Assembly (NCBI GenBank): GCA_900239685.1
Contig: OENT01000440.1
Location: 8,351-72,350 of the forward strand
Direction of reading: 5' to 3'
Length of the DNA stretch: 64,000 nt
From: Rotaria macrura
Taxonomy: Eukaryota; Rotifera; Eurotatoria; Philodinida; Philodinidae
The stretch's first letter is position 1, and each line of letters starts with the position of its first letter. A program made the position numbers and the translations under genes. The notes under the pieces are model-generated. The model searched no databases. It worked only from the letters and a program-made list of their open reading frames with translations, and had not been told where the DNA came from. Below are positions 35,501-46,425 of the stretch, one piece after another.

Positions 35501-36261
35501 GAAAAGGAGGAAGAACGCGCCCGAGCGTTTATTCGAAGAAATACAAATATTTTGGTGCACGTTCTTCCATCGTCCCCTATTTTTCTTCTGCACAATTTTA
35601 CAGCGTCATCAAGTTTATTCGACATACATTAGATGGTCTGCAACTCGCCACGCTATTCTCCAACGTTCGACACTGACATTCATTATTCATAGACTTGCTT
35701 ATTCACCTCCAACACAGAACAAACCTCACGGTTTCTGACTGTTGACATCAGATACTATTTTTCATTGTTTGGAAACTCCAAGGTGTTTAGAAGGGTTCCA
35801 ATTCTACGTGTTATTTTGTTTTTAATCGATCAGCGACTGCCTATTTCAGTAGCCATCTGAAACTTGTTTCTGTTGAAAGAATCTAAATTCTGTTCGAGCG
35901 ATTTTGAGAACGAAATATTTAGAAATTTATTTTCGAATGTTTATTGTCGATCACCATTTTATGAATCAATGATGTAGATGAATAAAACACCAGGCAATCG
36001 TTTACTTATGTCTACGTTGCAATATGTCAAACAGCCGAGCCGAACGTCTTAGATTGTCAATTGGCTTTGTTATAGGCGTAGACTCATATATTTCAACTGC
36101 AGCGACAACAAGAGAAAAGAACAAGCGTCCACGTGGAATTTTATATTTTTCCGTTTTAGATTCTTAGACCAGTGTGTTGTTAAATTAAGTAACTTCAAAC
36201 AATATGTAAATATTTACTTAAGAAAAAGATCTTTACTTCAAGGCTTCCTTTTCTTATGCAG
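32505..36261. other. Intergenic plus 5' part of the synaptobrevin gene
   Basis: No confident coding sequence. The first exon of the synaptobrevin gene must lie somewhere upstream of 36,262, because its first recognised exon starts inside a codon. I could not single it out among the short ATG-initiated candidates. Confidence 0.4.
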
Positions 36262-37224
36262 GACAACTAACTCAGGCGATGCGTCGGCAGCCAATGCTGC
36301 TCCGGCATCTGGTGGGTCGAGACGGTTAGCTCAACAGCAGGCACAAATCGATGAAGTTCTAGAGATAATGAGAGAAAACGTCGACAAAGTATTAGAACGC
36401 GATAAGAACCTGTCACATCTCGATGATCGAGCTGGTACAGAGAAATATGAGGGAAAGTTATGTTCCGATTGTTAACCGCGTGTCGTTTTCTCGTTTCAGA
36501 TAAACTACAAACGAATGCAGCTCAGTTTGAAAAACAGGCTGGAAAATTGAAGAATAAATTTTGGTTGCAGAATATGAAGGTAACCATTCTATAAGTATAC
36601 AGAAGTTTTCTTGTTTCTAAATACGATGTTTCACAAAGCATGTTCTTCTTTTTCCACGGCTCATTGTTAGATGATGATCATTATGGGAATCGTGGCTACG
36701 ATTTTTGCCATTGTCGTAGGAGGTAAGCACTAATGTTGTCTCTAGTCTTTCCTCGTTTCCCTTTTCTCATTATTTCATCTTTCTCAAATTGCGAATCCCC
36801 CACCGGATTCCGATGAGGCGAGAAGTTTTAAAATGCGAGCATTATTTTATTACTTTAATTTTTTCTTTCTTTAGCATACATGTATACAAACTATAAAGCA
36901 CTTGCACCTGCTTCTCCGTCTATCGATGCAGGAGGCGCCCCTACTCCGTCGATAAAAGGTGAACTATCGAATGTAGCTCTTGCTTCTATAACTACACCGA
37001 TCGTAGAAAAAACAACAACAATAACAACAACAACAACAAAACGTCCAAGGCGTCGACGGAAGAAAACCACGACAACAACTAATTTAGTCGATTCAAGAGT
37101 GACATTGACAAACAAAGTAGATGAATCGAATAATGCAGCAGATATTCCAAAAACTGCTATGAAACGAATCATTCGTTCTCTAGTACAACAGTCAATGATT
37201 GACAGGAAATTAAGAAGAAAATAA
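36262..37224 (+). CDS. Syb: Synaptobrevin/VAMP v-SNARE with long luminal tail (5' exon missing)
   Basis: Four exons: 36,262-36,434, 36,500-36,579, 36,671-36,722 and 36,875-37,224, with GT-AG introns of 65, 91 and 152 bp and consistent phases (1, 0, 1). The R-SNARE motif is clear: [20 protein letters not shown], then [10 protein letters not shown], joining across the first intron to [20 protein letters not shown] and FWLQNMK. The conserved central Arg (VLERD) is the zero-layer residue. A single membrane anchor follows ([21 protein letters not shown]). R-SNAREs on vesicles pair with syntaxin and SNAP-25 type partners to drive membrane fusion. The oddity is about 110 residues after the anchor, on the luminal/extracellular side. 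They are Ala/Pro/Ser-rich, then Thr-rich, then basic (KRPRRRRKK). The N-terminal exon was not found. Confidence 0.92.
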
Positions 37225-37508
37225 CTGACATCAATATTCTCCCATTCGATCACGACGATTTGCCCTTACTCTCGTTTTTTCTTTTCTGTCTCCTGTTTCC
37301 TCCTTCCATTTCGCTCTTTAATTGAACAAAAACTACGTGGCTATGTCACGACTCACAAAACAGCCATGTCTTCTAGAACACATCATCCTGTTCAACATTG
37401 TATAAATTTCATTCGGCCAGACTATTCAATTCTATTTCATTCTCTTTATTAATAAATCAACAATTATCGCTCATCATTTCAGATTAATATTGCAAAGAAT
37501 AACAAAGA
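37225..37508. terminator. 3' UTR / polyadenylation region of synaptobrevin
   Basis: Follows the stop codon at 37,224. A canonical AATAAA occurs at 37,451-37,456. The next frame is on the opposite strand and ends at 37,509, so this gap is shared by two convergent 3' ends. Confidence 0.5.
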
Positions 37509-37763
37509 TCAATCAGCAACTATTATCGAGTTCTGTTCCACACGAATATGAGCCTCGTGCACGTGATCGTTGATAGATAATCGTTGTCCTATTTTGATTG
37601 TTTGACGCACGTTATCGAACGACATCAAGGGATGATGCGAGACGAGTGCTTCGTCCAAAGATAGATGGCTAGATCTTTTGCCATTTGCACAGAATAACTT
37701 GCATCTTTCAGTGGTTAATGGAGGAGGGATCAGCAGATGACTAGAAAATCGCTCGTTTTTCAT
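37509..37763 (-). CDS. Hypothetical protein or terminal exon (84 aa)
   Basis: Open frame from an ATG at 37,763, convergent with the synaptobrevin gene. The sequence is of ordinary protein composition (for example TTERCKLFCANGKRSSHLSL and VRQTIKIGQRLSINDHVHEA) with two Cys and no hydrophobic segment. I do not recognise it. It could be the last exon of a longer minus-strand gene, as no promoter or upstream exon could be tied to it. Confidence 0.4.
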   Translation of the reverse strand: MKNERFSSHLLIPPPLTTERCKLFCANGKRSSHLSLDEALVSHHPLMSFDNVRQTIKIGQRLSINDHVHEAHIRVEQNSIIVAD

Positions 37764-40347
37764 TCTCTTTTTAACGGATCAAGAGAATTCTCCTAAATCT
37801 TGAAAATGTTCGTGCGAATGAGCACTTTTGCAAAACTTGTGTGCTGGTGGCTACGAATGGATCTTTGCAAACATTAAGCTCGATTTTCAATCGAGTATCT
37901 GGACGGCGAGAATTATTATCCGTGACCTTGCCAAGTAAATCCACGTGCATTGGAACAAGAGTTCAAAACCAATGACAAAAGTTAAACTCAACTCTATTCG
38001 ATTCGGTTTGGTTCAAAGTTTGTTTAGAAAAGCGTGTTATGAACTTCTAATCACAGCGAGTTTCTCCAAACTTATTGTCTCTCGGCGATGACACTTGTCT
38101 TTTGTGAGTTGTGTTACACAGGCGAGAAAGTCGGAGATGCGAACCCGAATCTCCAGTCGGATCTTATCGTGCATCTTCAAGTGTGTGGGTATGTGAATGT
38201 GCTGCTTTTTCTCATCGTTGTTAATTCATGATTTTCATCATCTCCAAATGAGTCCATAAAAAGTTTTGACTTTTATAGGAAAAAAACACACTCTGAAGTC
38301 TTAGAAAGAATTAATTTCAAAAGTCATGATGAGCAAAATTTGTTGTTGATTGAACGAAGAAGTAATTATTGACCGTTGACGGATGCAGATCGGATCGTTG
38401 TTATGCGATCATTTTGTTCGCTGCTGCGCTAAATTTTCCTTGGACAGTAGACAAGACGAACATCAGTGTAGAATATATTTTGGCCATTTAGTCTACGGAC
38501 TGATGAAACGACGACGCTTATTTTCAAGTGGTTATTTCTAAATGCATCGTACGAATATTAATTTTTCAAGTGGTCCGAATGTTAAGATTTATACATATTT
38601 AGAATCAGCGTCAAATGAAGACAAGGTCTGATTAATATTTTTCCGGCGCTTGGTACAAAATGAATAGGTGACACTAGCTGATCGTTTTCATGATAGAGGA
38701 TTTCTATAGAAACGTTATCGAATCACTGATGTATGTGTAGATATCAATTATGTCTCTATTGAATAATATGAGTAGACTTTTGAAAGTGAAAAGCGCCACG
38801 ATGAAATCCTTGTAGAAAAATATGGTAAGCTATGCCTCTTTTTTCTGTATAATTAGTTTTTTATTTCCCCAGATTAAAAATAAAAAATACAAGTGCATAA
38901 GTGAATTCATTTTAGAAATAATCCAATGATCCATTCGCATCAGTCTTATTCGTTTCTTAGTCTAAACTTTTGTTGATTAACAGAGATTCTAGTTTAGCCT
39001 TACGCTAGAAATAATCATATCTCAGTTCGATGATGAATCGTCATCGGCTTCGTGTTGTGAATCACCTACTCGTGGACAATGTTCTTAATATGAATCCGAA
39101 AAACGATAAAGGGGTACACTTTGTTTTTCAGGACACACTGTTTTGTAGACCAAGGTGTACAAAGTGTACGAGAAGCGTAAAACTGGTGTCTTGTCACAAA
39201 ATATAACTTTTATATCATATTCCACTTTAACAAGCGCATGCAGATTCATAATAAATAAAAGTAAAATGCTTTTAAATCACAAAAGAAAAAAGGATCTGAC
39301 TGAATGAAAGAAATCAACTGACGCATTCACCAAACGCTGATTCACGCACACCTTGATCATGGGCAATAGATAAATTTCTTCAAAGCACAAAACTTCGACA
39401 TCTGTTAAAAACAAAGTGTGCAATCAAATTTCAGTTCTTCTTCTTTCGTATGACAATCAAATTTCAGTGTGTATAGCGTGCACACTGTTTTCTTCTGCAG
39501 CCTGTAAAAAATTCTGTTTCATGAGGGTACCGTACATTTTGTTTTGCTCGGTACACTCTTTCATTAAGAAAACTGCTCGTGGATCATCGTCATCGATTTG
39601 CAAATATTCGGCAACTAGCCTGCGGATTGCATTACTGGAAGATCAAACTTCTTTTAAAGTCATTTCAAACACATCAATTCTTTGTTTTTGAACTGGACAC
39701 GAGCAGAATCGAATAGAAAAAGAACTTTGATCAAGTCAATTCGACTCGAATAGAAAATTATTTTTCATCCAGCGAATCGAGTCGAATTCGAATGGCACTT
39801 TTGTCATTCGTTTCGAACTCTGATTCGAGAGAAACCAGAAGAAAGTGCAGTTATAGATGCGAATATCGGTGAACAAAAATCACATACACTCTTCGCACCT
39901 CAACGCGCGAGAGCAACAGACGTTTGATTCGTGTCTTATATGTGATTATCCATTCACGCTAATCCCGATGTTGAGAGTAGTCTCTACCATCATTCCATCG
40001 GTGCACCAATAATGAAGCCGTCTCAAAGCGATGATTGAGTCGCTTTTAAATTTCTCCCAATGCCATATGTTAGTTCACTATTCACTTGCCAAGTGTGTCC
40101 AAAACCTCAGCGTTTAATCTTTGACGTAAATTCGAATGCAATCGCACGTGACGGTATATGACGGAAAAAGAAGTTGTCAGCAACCGGATAAACGAGGAAA
40201 ACATTGACCTGATTCCATTTAGACTTTTTCCGTCAACTAAAAACGTCCAGGGAATAAGTCCAAAGATTTGAAGCCCATGCGACATAGTACAAGAAAGCAA
40301 TGTATGTTATGTTAATATGTTATTAACAGCACTTGAGCAACTCTCTC
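37764..40347. other. Intergenic, no gene seen
   Basis: AT-rich, with only chance frames up to 91 codons. The words GGTACAC and GTACAAAGTGTAC near 39,110-39,160 are weakly repetitive, but no element could be delimited. Confidence 0.4.
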
Positions 40348-40650
40348 ATGCTTCTCAGCCGGTATTCATTATTTTTAATCGTGTTTAACTCTATCTACAT
40401 TTGGGACTATTCTGAATGCAAGAGCAATTCTATTTTCTTCTTGACGTCACCATTTTGTGACAGCGATGATAAGAAGAAACAATTGGCTTGTAGTTTCCCG
40501 TCGGATATGACAAATGAAGATTTTGCGTGTCGCGGATTATTCGAGGATAAGAAGGATCTCATTTTCTCCGGCCATCGTAAAAGTATCGAATTATTCTTGA
40601 CTTGTGAGTGTGTTGAGAATCCGAGTGGACACTCATCATTTGCTTCGTGA
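40348..40650 (+). CDS. Possible small secreted Cys-containing protein (100 aa)
   Basis: From the ATG at 40,348 the frame encodes a hydrophobic leader (MLLSRYSLFLIVFNSIYIWD) typical of a signal peptide. A ~75-residue polar region with six cysteines follows, ending in a TCEC pair and a Ser/Gly/His tail. The even Cys count and leader suggest a disulfide-bonded secreted peptide. No family is recognised. A 255-bp frame on the opposite strand overlaps most of it, so the call is tentative. Confidence 0.35.
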   Translation: MLLSRYSLFLIVFNSIYIWDYSECKSNSIFFLTSPFCDSDDKKKQLACSFPSDMTNEDFACRGLFEDKKDLIFSGHRKSIELFLTCECVENPSGHSSFAS

Positions 40651-42852
40651 ATCAACGCCAATGCAGTGCCAAACGCTGCATCTCAATGGACTGACGGGTC
40701 AATTTTTCGGAGAAATCAATCGTTTCGACAAAACGAATACAAGCATTATAGAAATCGAAGATGCTCATTTCTGATCATGCCGATCACTACGAAGCTCTAT
40801 TCGGGTGACCAGGTGTAAAGTAGAACGATATCAAACAATAAATAGTGTCGAGAGAACGTTTTTCAACGAGAGTCGCCGATTCTAATCTGACACAAAACAA
40901 TAGATTCAATGATGGAATTCGTGGGCGCGTAGCTATGTCGCTGACGATGATGGTCCTTAGTGAGAAGAAGTAGTACACCTCTACCCTCGTTTAGAGATGG
41001 TTCCATACAAGAAGGAATGCTCATCTTCTTCAAACTTCATTCAGTCGAAGACAACGGAGGCTAACGAATATGTGAAGATGTTCGATGCAGATAGACTGCT
41101 ACTTCTAAAATAGACATTCGTCGAGTTTGCATGTCGGAGTTGACACGCAGAAGAGACACACCCGTATCTTCGATTAAAACACTTTTGAACAATTTTACCA
41201 CTTGATCCACTGATTAGTACAACAATGGAGTACGATAAATGAAGAGCCTTGGAGAAACTCGAAAGAAGATTAGAATAAAAGACTTTTTACATCAGCTAAC
41301 GACACAGTCACCACCTTCGAGCTTCGTATTCTTCTTTTGCACATCAGAAAACTATTCGACATTGCTCAAATTTATCGTTTAGAAATTCAATCTGAACTGC
41401 TCAAAACTGTAGGATAAGTGCAAACAAATGAATTCTACACATATGGAAAGTTTTTCAAGTAAGCACTTTCAATTTGATTTAATTTTGTGTGTGTAGGTGT
41501 GACTATTAATCTCATTACAGCCCAAACAACACCCGCCGGTTAAATTTCATTTGCTGATATTTCTATACTTCTCTCAATGCTACAGATGATCACAACTTTA
41601 AATATGAAAAGCAAAACGTCGAGTTAAAAACGAGCCCAATTCTTACTGAATTCGTTGATGGTCATTAAAGTTGGATAAGCATTCTAGTTTCTTCTTCCTT
41701 ATTTGTTCTCACGATTCATGACGGACACCGAAGGGGTTCGAATTGCGAACAAACTTTTAGTAGAACAACTGAAAAACAAACACGATGCAGCACATTGTTC
41801 TATCGCAAACGTCACTTTCGATTTGTGACCAGTTCGTGACTCTTTAGACAGAATTTTCAAATAAAATAATTCGCTTGTTCTGGTTACTTTCCTTGAAAAA
41901 GTGTTCTTGCCGCAATTCTTAGCTTATCGTAGTCACGAAGCGAACACTGCTACACAAATGAAATTTCAAAACTAATCAATGCTACAGAGTACCAGTTGCA
42001 ATCTACTTGGGTGCAGCATACTCGCAGTGAACCTCGCTCATTCGGTCCTATTGAGAAAGTTACGCGACTAGTAGAGATGCGAACAATTAACTTGATCCCG
42101 TCGATATCCCTGCGTGCCATAGTCGCAATGTAACTATTGGTAATAAGGAGTTATACGTCCGAAAACCTTGAACGACTATAAAACGTAACAGCTAGAAATG
42201 AACGGAAAAATAAACGAGGTCAATTTCTGAAAACTTCTTTTGCCTGTCATTGAACTCTGGACGATTGGGCTTTGAGTGGAATTAATTTTATCCAATGGAA
42301 TATATGCGCGTTATCTCGCTGCTCTCTTCTATGTTTGCAATTCTGATTAATGGTGATTTTTAAACGACGAAATTCAAACGATTTCCATGAGATAAACGAC
42401 AAAACAAAGCAAATCGTGTTACTTGTCTTCGAACAAAAGTAACAAAGTGTTTTCGCAACGCGCAATAATCAATGAGACTCGCATAGAGATAAGAGGTGGA
42501 AAACGAGTCGACGACAGATGGCCAACGAACGAGTCAATGCTTTTTTTTGTTGCTCTCTCTGTTCGATTCTATTGGTATAGACAGAAATAGACGAGAGAGA
42601 GAGAGAAAGAGAAAAGGATATTGATGAGTCATCATTTGGATATGGCGAACTCAGGCAAGAGAGGAAGAAAGGAAGGAAGAGGAAAGAAAAGGCTGCAAGA
42701 AACATTTTCTTGGGTTAGTTTCTCGTCCGTAAGGAGGTAAAGGAGAGGATAACATAGATCGATAAATGTCTACGAAGAAAAAAGATCATCGATTCCATGA
42801 GACACAAACATAGAACAGTTGTTCTGTTATTTTCTCCGAGAAATTCAATGAA
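40651..42852. other. Intergenic upstream of the ZIP transporter
   Basis: No supported gene. The last ~300 bases are purine-rich on the plus strand, with a (GA)n stretch at 42,590-42,616. A possible acceptor (GAACAG) at about 42,818 and an open frame up to the ATG at 42,853 leave room for an upstream exon of the transporter. Confidence 0.4.
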
Positions 42853-43930
42853 ATGAGAAAAATCCCGGTAAATGACAATTCGATTCAAACGTGGATCAAT
42901 GCATTGACCGGAGCTGCAGCGCTCGGGCTCGTCGGCGTCTTGCCGCTTTTCATTATTCCAAATGAACAAAACAAAAGTATTCTCCTTTCCGAATTTGATT
43001 TAACCAAGAGAAAGCCACCGGTTTTCTCCTTTGTTTTTCTATTCAATAGAAGACAAACCGTATTTGGAAATCTTGCTCAGCGTCGCTGTCGGAAGTCAAC
43101 TGGCCGATGTCTTCTTACATTTATTGCCGGAAGCATTTTCGCACCCACACGCGTCGTCGACTTACATTGGACTTTGGACAATCTTCGGACTTTGCCTCTT
43201 TTTTATCGTTGAACAAATTTTTTCTCACGAACATCTTCAACTATTTTCCTACGAATCTCGACACACAAGCACAAACAAAATCACAGTTCGTTCTTCTTTT
43301 TACCCTGCTGAAAGTCAACTTCATAGAAATCTTTTCTTTGCTTTTGCCAGACAACAGGTTACTTGAATCTGTTAGCGAATTTCATCGACAACTTAACACA
43401 TGGTGCAACTGTTGGAGGTAGTTTCGCTGTTAGTCCCTTAATTGGCTTAACGACGTTAGTCGGAATCATAATCCATGAGATTCCTCATGAAATTGGAGAT
43501 TTTGCGATTCTTTTACAATCAGGTTTTGATCGTTGGCAAGCGACCAAAGCTCAATTTATAACCGGCCTGGGTGCTATTCTGGGAGCTGCTTTCGCTCTTC
43601 TCTATTCGAATCTGTTTCATTGTACGTCGTGTTTCTCGTGACGATTGCTTTCGACGAATTCAAACTTGCCTTTCGTTTTAGCGACCTTATGGGTTTCGCC
43701 ATTCACAAGCGGTGCTTTCCTCTACGTAGCTCTCGTTAAAACAGTTCCTCATTTATTGAAACAGAACGATTTCACGTAAGGCGAATTCAAACAAAATCGA
43801 TTTTCAAGATATTTATCCGTTCCGTTTTCTTTCTTTCTTTCTTTTTCTCTCTAGGCATTCGTTTCGACAATTAATTGGCATTTTTTCGGGTCTTCTATTT
43901 ATTTATTTTATTGTTATTTATCTCGAATGA
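42853..43930 (+). CDS. SLC39A13: ZIP family zinc transporter, SLC39A13-like, five exons
   Basis: Exons: 42,853-42,976, 43,050-43,285, 43,351-43,621, 43,682-43,775 and 43,855-43,930. The introns are 60-79 bp, all GT-AG. The spliced length of 801 nt gives 266 residues with intact phase throughout. Family signatures are DVFLHLLPEA (61-70), NLLANFIDNLTHG (126-138) and the metal-site motif HEIPHEIGDF (162-171) of the LIV-1 subfamily, plus SPFTSGAFLYVALV near the end. These match the ZIP13 branch, which moves Zn2+ (and in flies possibly Fe) out of the Golgi/ER lumen. It is shorter than vertebrate ZIP13 (about 364). The N-terminal signal segment and most of the His-rich cytoplasmic loop are missing or reduced to HEHLQ. 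An upstream exon is possible. Confidence 0.92.
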
Positions 43931-46212
43931 TTTGTTTTCTATTTTCAAAGCCTTTTTAAATTTAATAGAAAGTAAAACGAAACTTCTTTCCGTTCAATGA
44001 AATTATATCTTCCGTTTGCTCATTCGACTCTGCATCCAAATCATGTATAGACGTATTTCAATCTATTCGTCAGCAATCGGCGAGCGATAGGACAGGATCA
44101 GCTATGTCAATCGAACCATAGGCGTTTCACAATTGTTTCCACTCCTAACGGGTCCACTGAACAGTGGAATGTTTCATAGGACATTCATCGTAGACTTTCA
44201 GCTGTTGCACTTGCTCATTCCACTGTTTTTAATCGTCTTTACCTGTTAAAAACAAACGCCTATGGTGAATGTCACTTGAACCAGCATTCTCACCTAAAAG
44301 TGATTTCATCCGATAGGACATCCGACAGGAGTCGGCGCTGTCATCAATAGGAGTGTATAAACATTTTTACAGATAAATATCAAACAAAGATTTCTCCATC
44401 ATAAAGAAAGAAGCAACTGTTAACATGGCAACTATAAGTATTGCACGATGTAGTATTCGAACTTCACTCGACTACGGAAGGCGTCGTGAACCAGTCGGTG
44501 GCACCTTAAGAAAAATAAATGTCGCATAAAAGCCGACTAGTCGCCCTACGAATCCATTGGAAATAGCTGTAAGAAATCAGAAACATATTCGGGTTGCTTG
44601 AGAATCAACGATGCTGCACGATTCTCAACGACGTTATTAAAGCTTGCGGCAGCATCAACAGTAGCCATTCTAAAACTCTTGTCTTCGTTGAATCTACTCA
44701 AGTTCAACTGTTGCATCGATACTCTTTTCCTGATTTTGATTGATACTGCTGATATTTCAAGAATTTCGTCCGTCGAAGGCGTTTTGCCTAGTAAGCTGAT
44801 ATTTTATTCGTGACATCCATACACTCTTTGTCATTTCTATATATTGTTTTGTGGACTCTTACGAAACGGAGCCCTTTAAAGTCGTCACGACGCGTTAGTC
44901 TGCTATTCGACACGCTTCTTAAAGCCCTAATGACAATATTTGAACAATGTGTTTTCATAGAAAAAGCGATACTCAAATTTATTATTGACGCATTGCCATC
45001 ATTCTTTTTGTGTCATCGGTTTAAGATTCGACTCTTTCGAATGAATCGATTTCTTAAAAAACTCTTGTATTCTTATCGATTGCCACAGGACGTTCACCCA
45101 CCCGAATGCCTTAGAGTATCCGACTGCGTATGAATTCACCAAGTGTTTTACTCTCTCATTCTTGCATATCAATTGGTTCACAGAATGATTCTTACAAACG
45201 CTTTTATTCGTTTATTTGTAGCTATTCACTCTCTTTTTCTTAGCACGTCTTTTCACCACAGGCAGTTCGTTCACCATGAACAGCATCATGGTCGCCACTC
45301 TACATTGTTGCTATTCGTTATCTTTTGCATAAATTGAATGAGCTTGTGGGCGATGTGTAGCTGTGGCCCAAGGTCAAGTGAGTATCTCCATACGTCAACT
45401 GATCAATCAGCCGCCATCTTCTATCGCTGTGTTTTCTTCCACTCGAAAACGTCTAATTTGAGGAATGCTTTTACCAGCTAAACTGAGCACTATAAAACTC
45501 ACAAAGAACTCAACACTAAAGCGAACGAACGAAAAGGAAAAACTGCAACTCGACGTTTCTCGTCCAGGGGAGATAATAAACTGATTTCCGTGAACTTTCA
45601 ATGGGTTACTTACTCTTACGCAAGTTGCATCCTGGCCATTGATATTACAATAACTCTTACAATATACTGAATTTCAGTGAAATCCCCACTTTTTACCAGT
45701 ATGCTTCCTGGGTATTTTACTTATTTTTCGACATAGGCCGATGCGAGCTTGATTAAATTGTGCCGAGCGATTTCCAGTAAGTCTTCATTATTGATCGATT
45801 AATTATCTAAATGGCTCACTGTCAATTGTATTCACTGCTGTGTGACGTGTGAGCAGATGAAGGATCGAAATCAAGGAGAAAATGACACACATTATTATGC
45901 AACATGCGCTATTCTGTTCGTGACTATTCAAAGTGTTAATGGAGAGAGAAGAATTGTATTTAAAATAAAACTCAGTTTTCACCAATGAAAAGTGAAAAGA
46001 CACTTAGAGAGATTCAAATCAATTCGGGTCAAAGATTTAGTGGTGATGAAATGTGAAGCTAATGCGATTTTACACTTGACTCTGTTGAAGAAACGATTGA
46101 AGCAGAAAACAACGAGCCGGCAGACTATGAGTAATATCTGTATTGAAAAACAGAGGGAAACTAAGTCGATGCTTGTCGAAATCAATGAAATGAAATAGAG
46201 CAAATGCGTCTT
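43931..46212. other. Intergenic, no confident gene
   Basis: Contains the 3' UTR of the zinc transporter. A 107-codon plus-strand frame at 44,810-45,133 is overlapped by frames on the other strand and has no motif. Confidence 0.4.
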
Positions 46213-46425
46213 CTACAAAGTTCGATGTTGATTTGGATAATGTCCGCAAAAGCATTGAGTTGAATCTGGGTAAATTTGACCGTATTGTTGACAATTGCAA
46301 TTAAGACAGTAGTTGTAACAAGGTCGAACACGACGATGAGATCGATGGTGACGGTGACGATGCTTATCTCGTGGACGAATATCTCCGTCGGCTTCATCTC
46401 GGTCACATCCGAACATGCAGCCCAT
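46213..46425 (-). CDS. Small Cys/His-rich protein (70 aa)
   Basis: Single open frame from an ATG at 46,425. It begins MGCMFGCDRDEADGD, with Gly at position 2, so N-terminal myristoylation plus Cys palmitoylation is conceivable. A Arg/His/Lys-rich stretch (KHRHRHHRSHRRVRP) follows, then a cysteine cluster CYNYCLNCNC, and finally TQCFCGHYPNQH. The spacing of the last Cys-Cys-His-His set suggests a small zinc-binding unit, loosely reminiscent of FAM221-type CxCGHxxxxH endings. That comparison is from memory and weak. It may be a complete small gene or an exon. The composition is too unusual to be a random frame. Confidence 0.5.
   Translation of the reverse strand: MGCMFGCDRDEADGDIRPRDKHRHRHHRSHRRVRPCYNYCLNCNCQQYGQIYPDSTQCFCGHYPNQHRTL

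Noticed and set aside
36891-37253. 120-codon minus-strand frame
   Set aside because: Antisense shadow of the last synaptobrevin exon, which has clear splice and family support.
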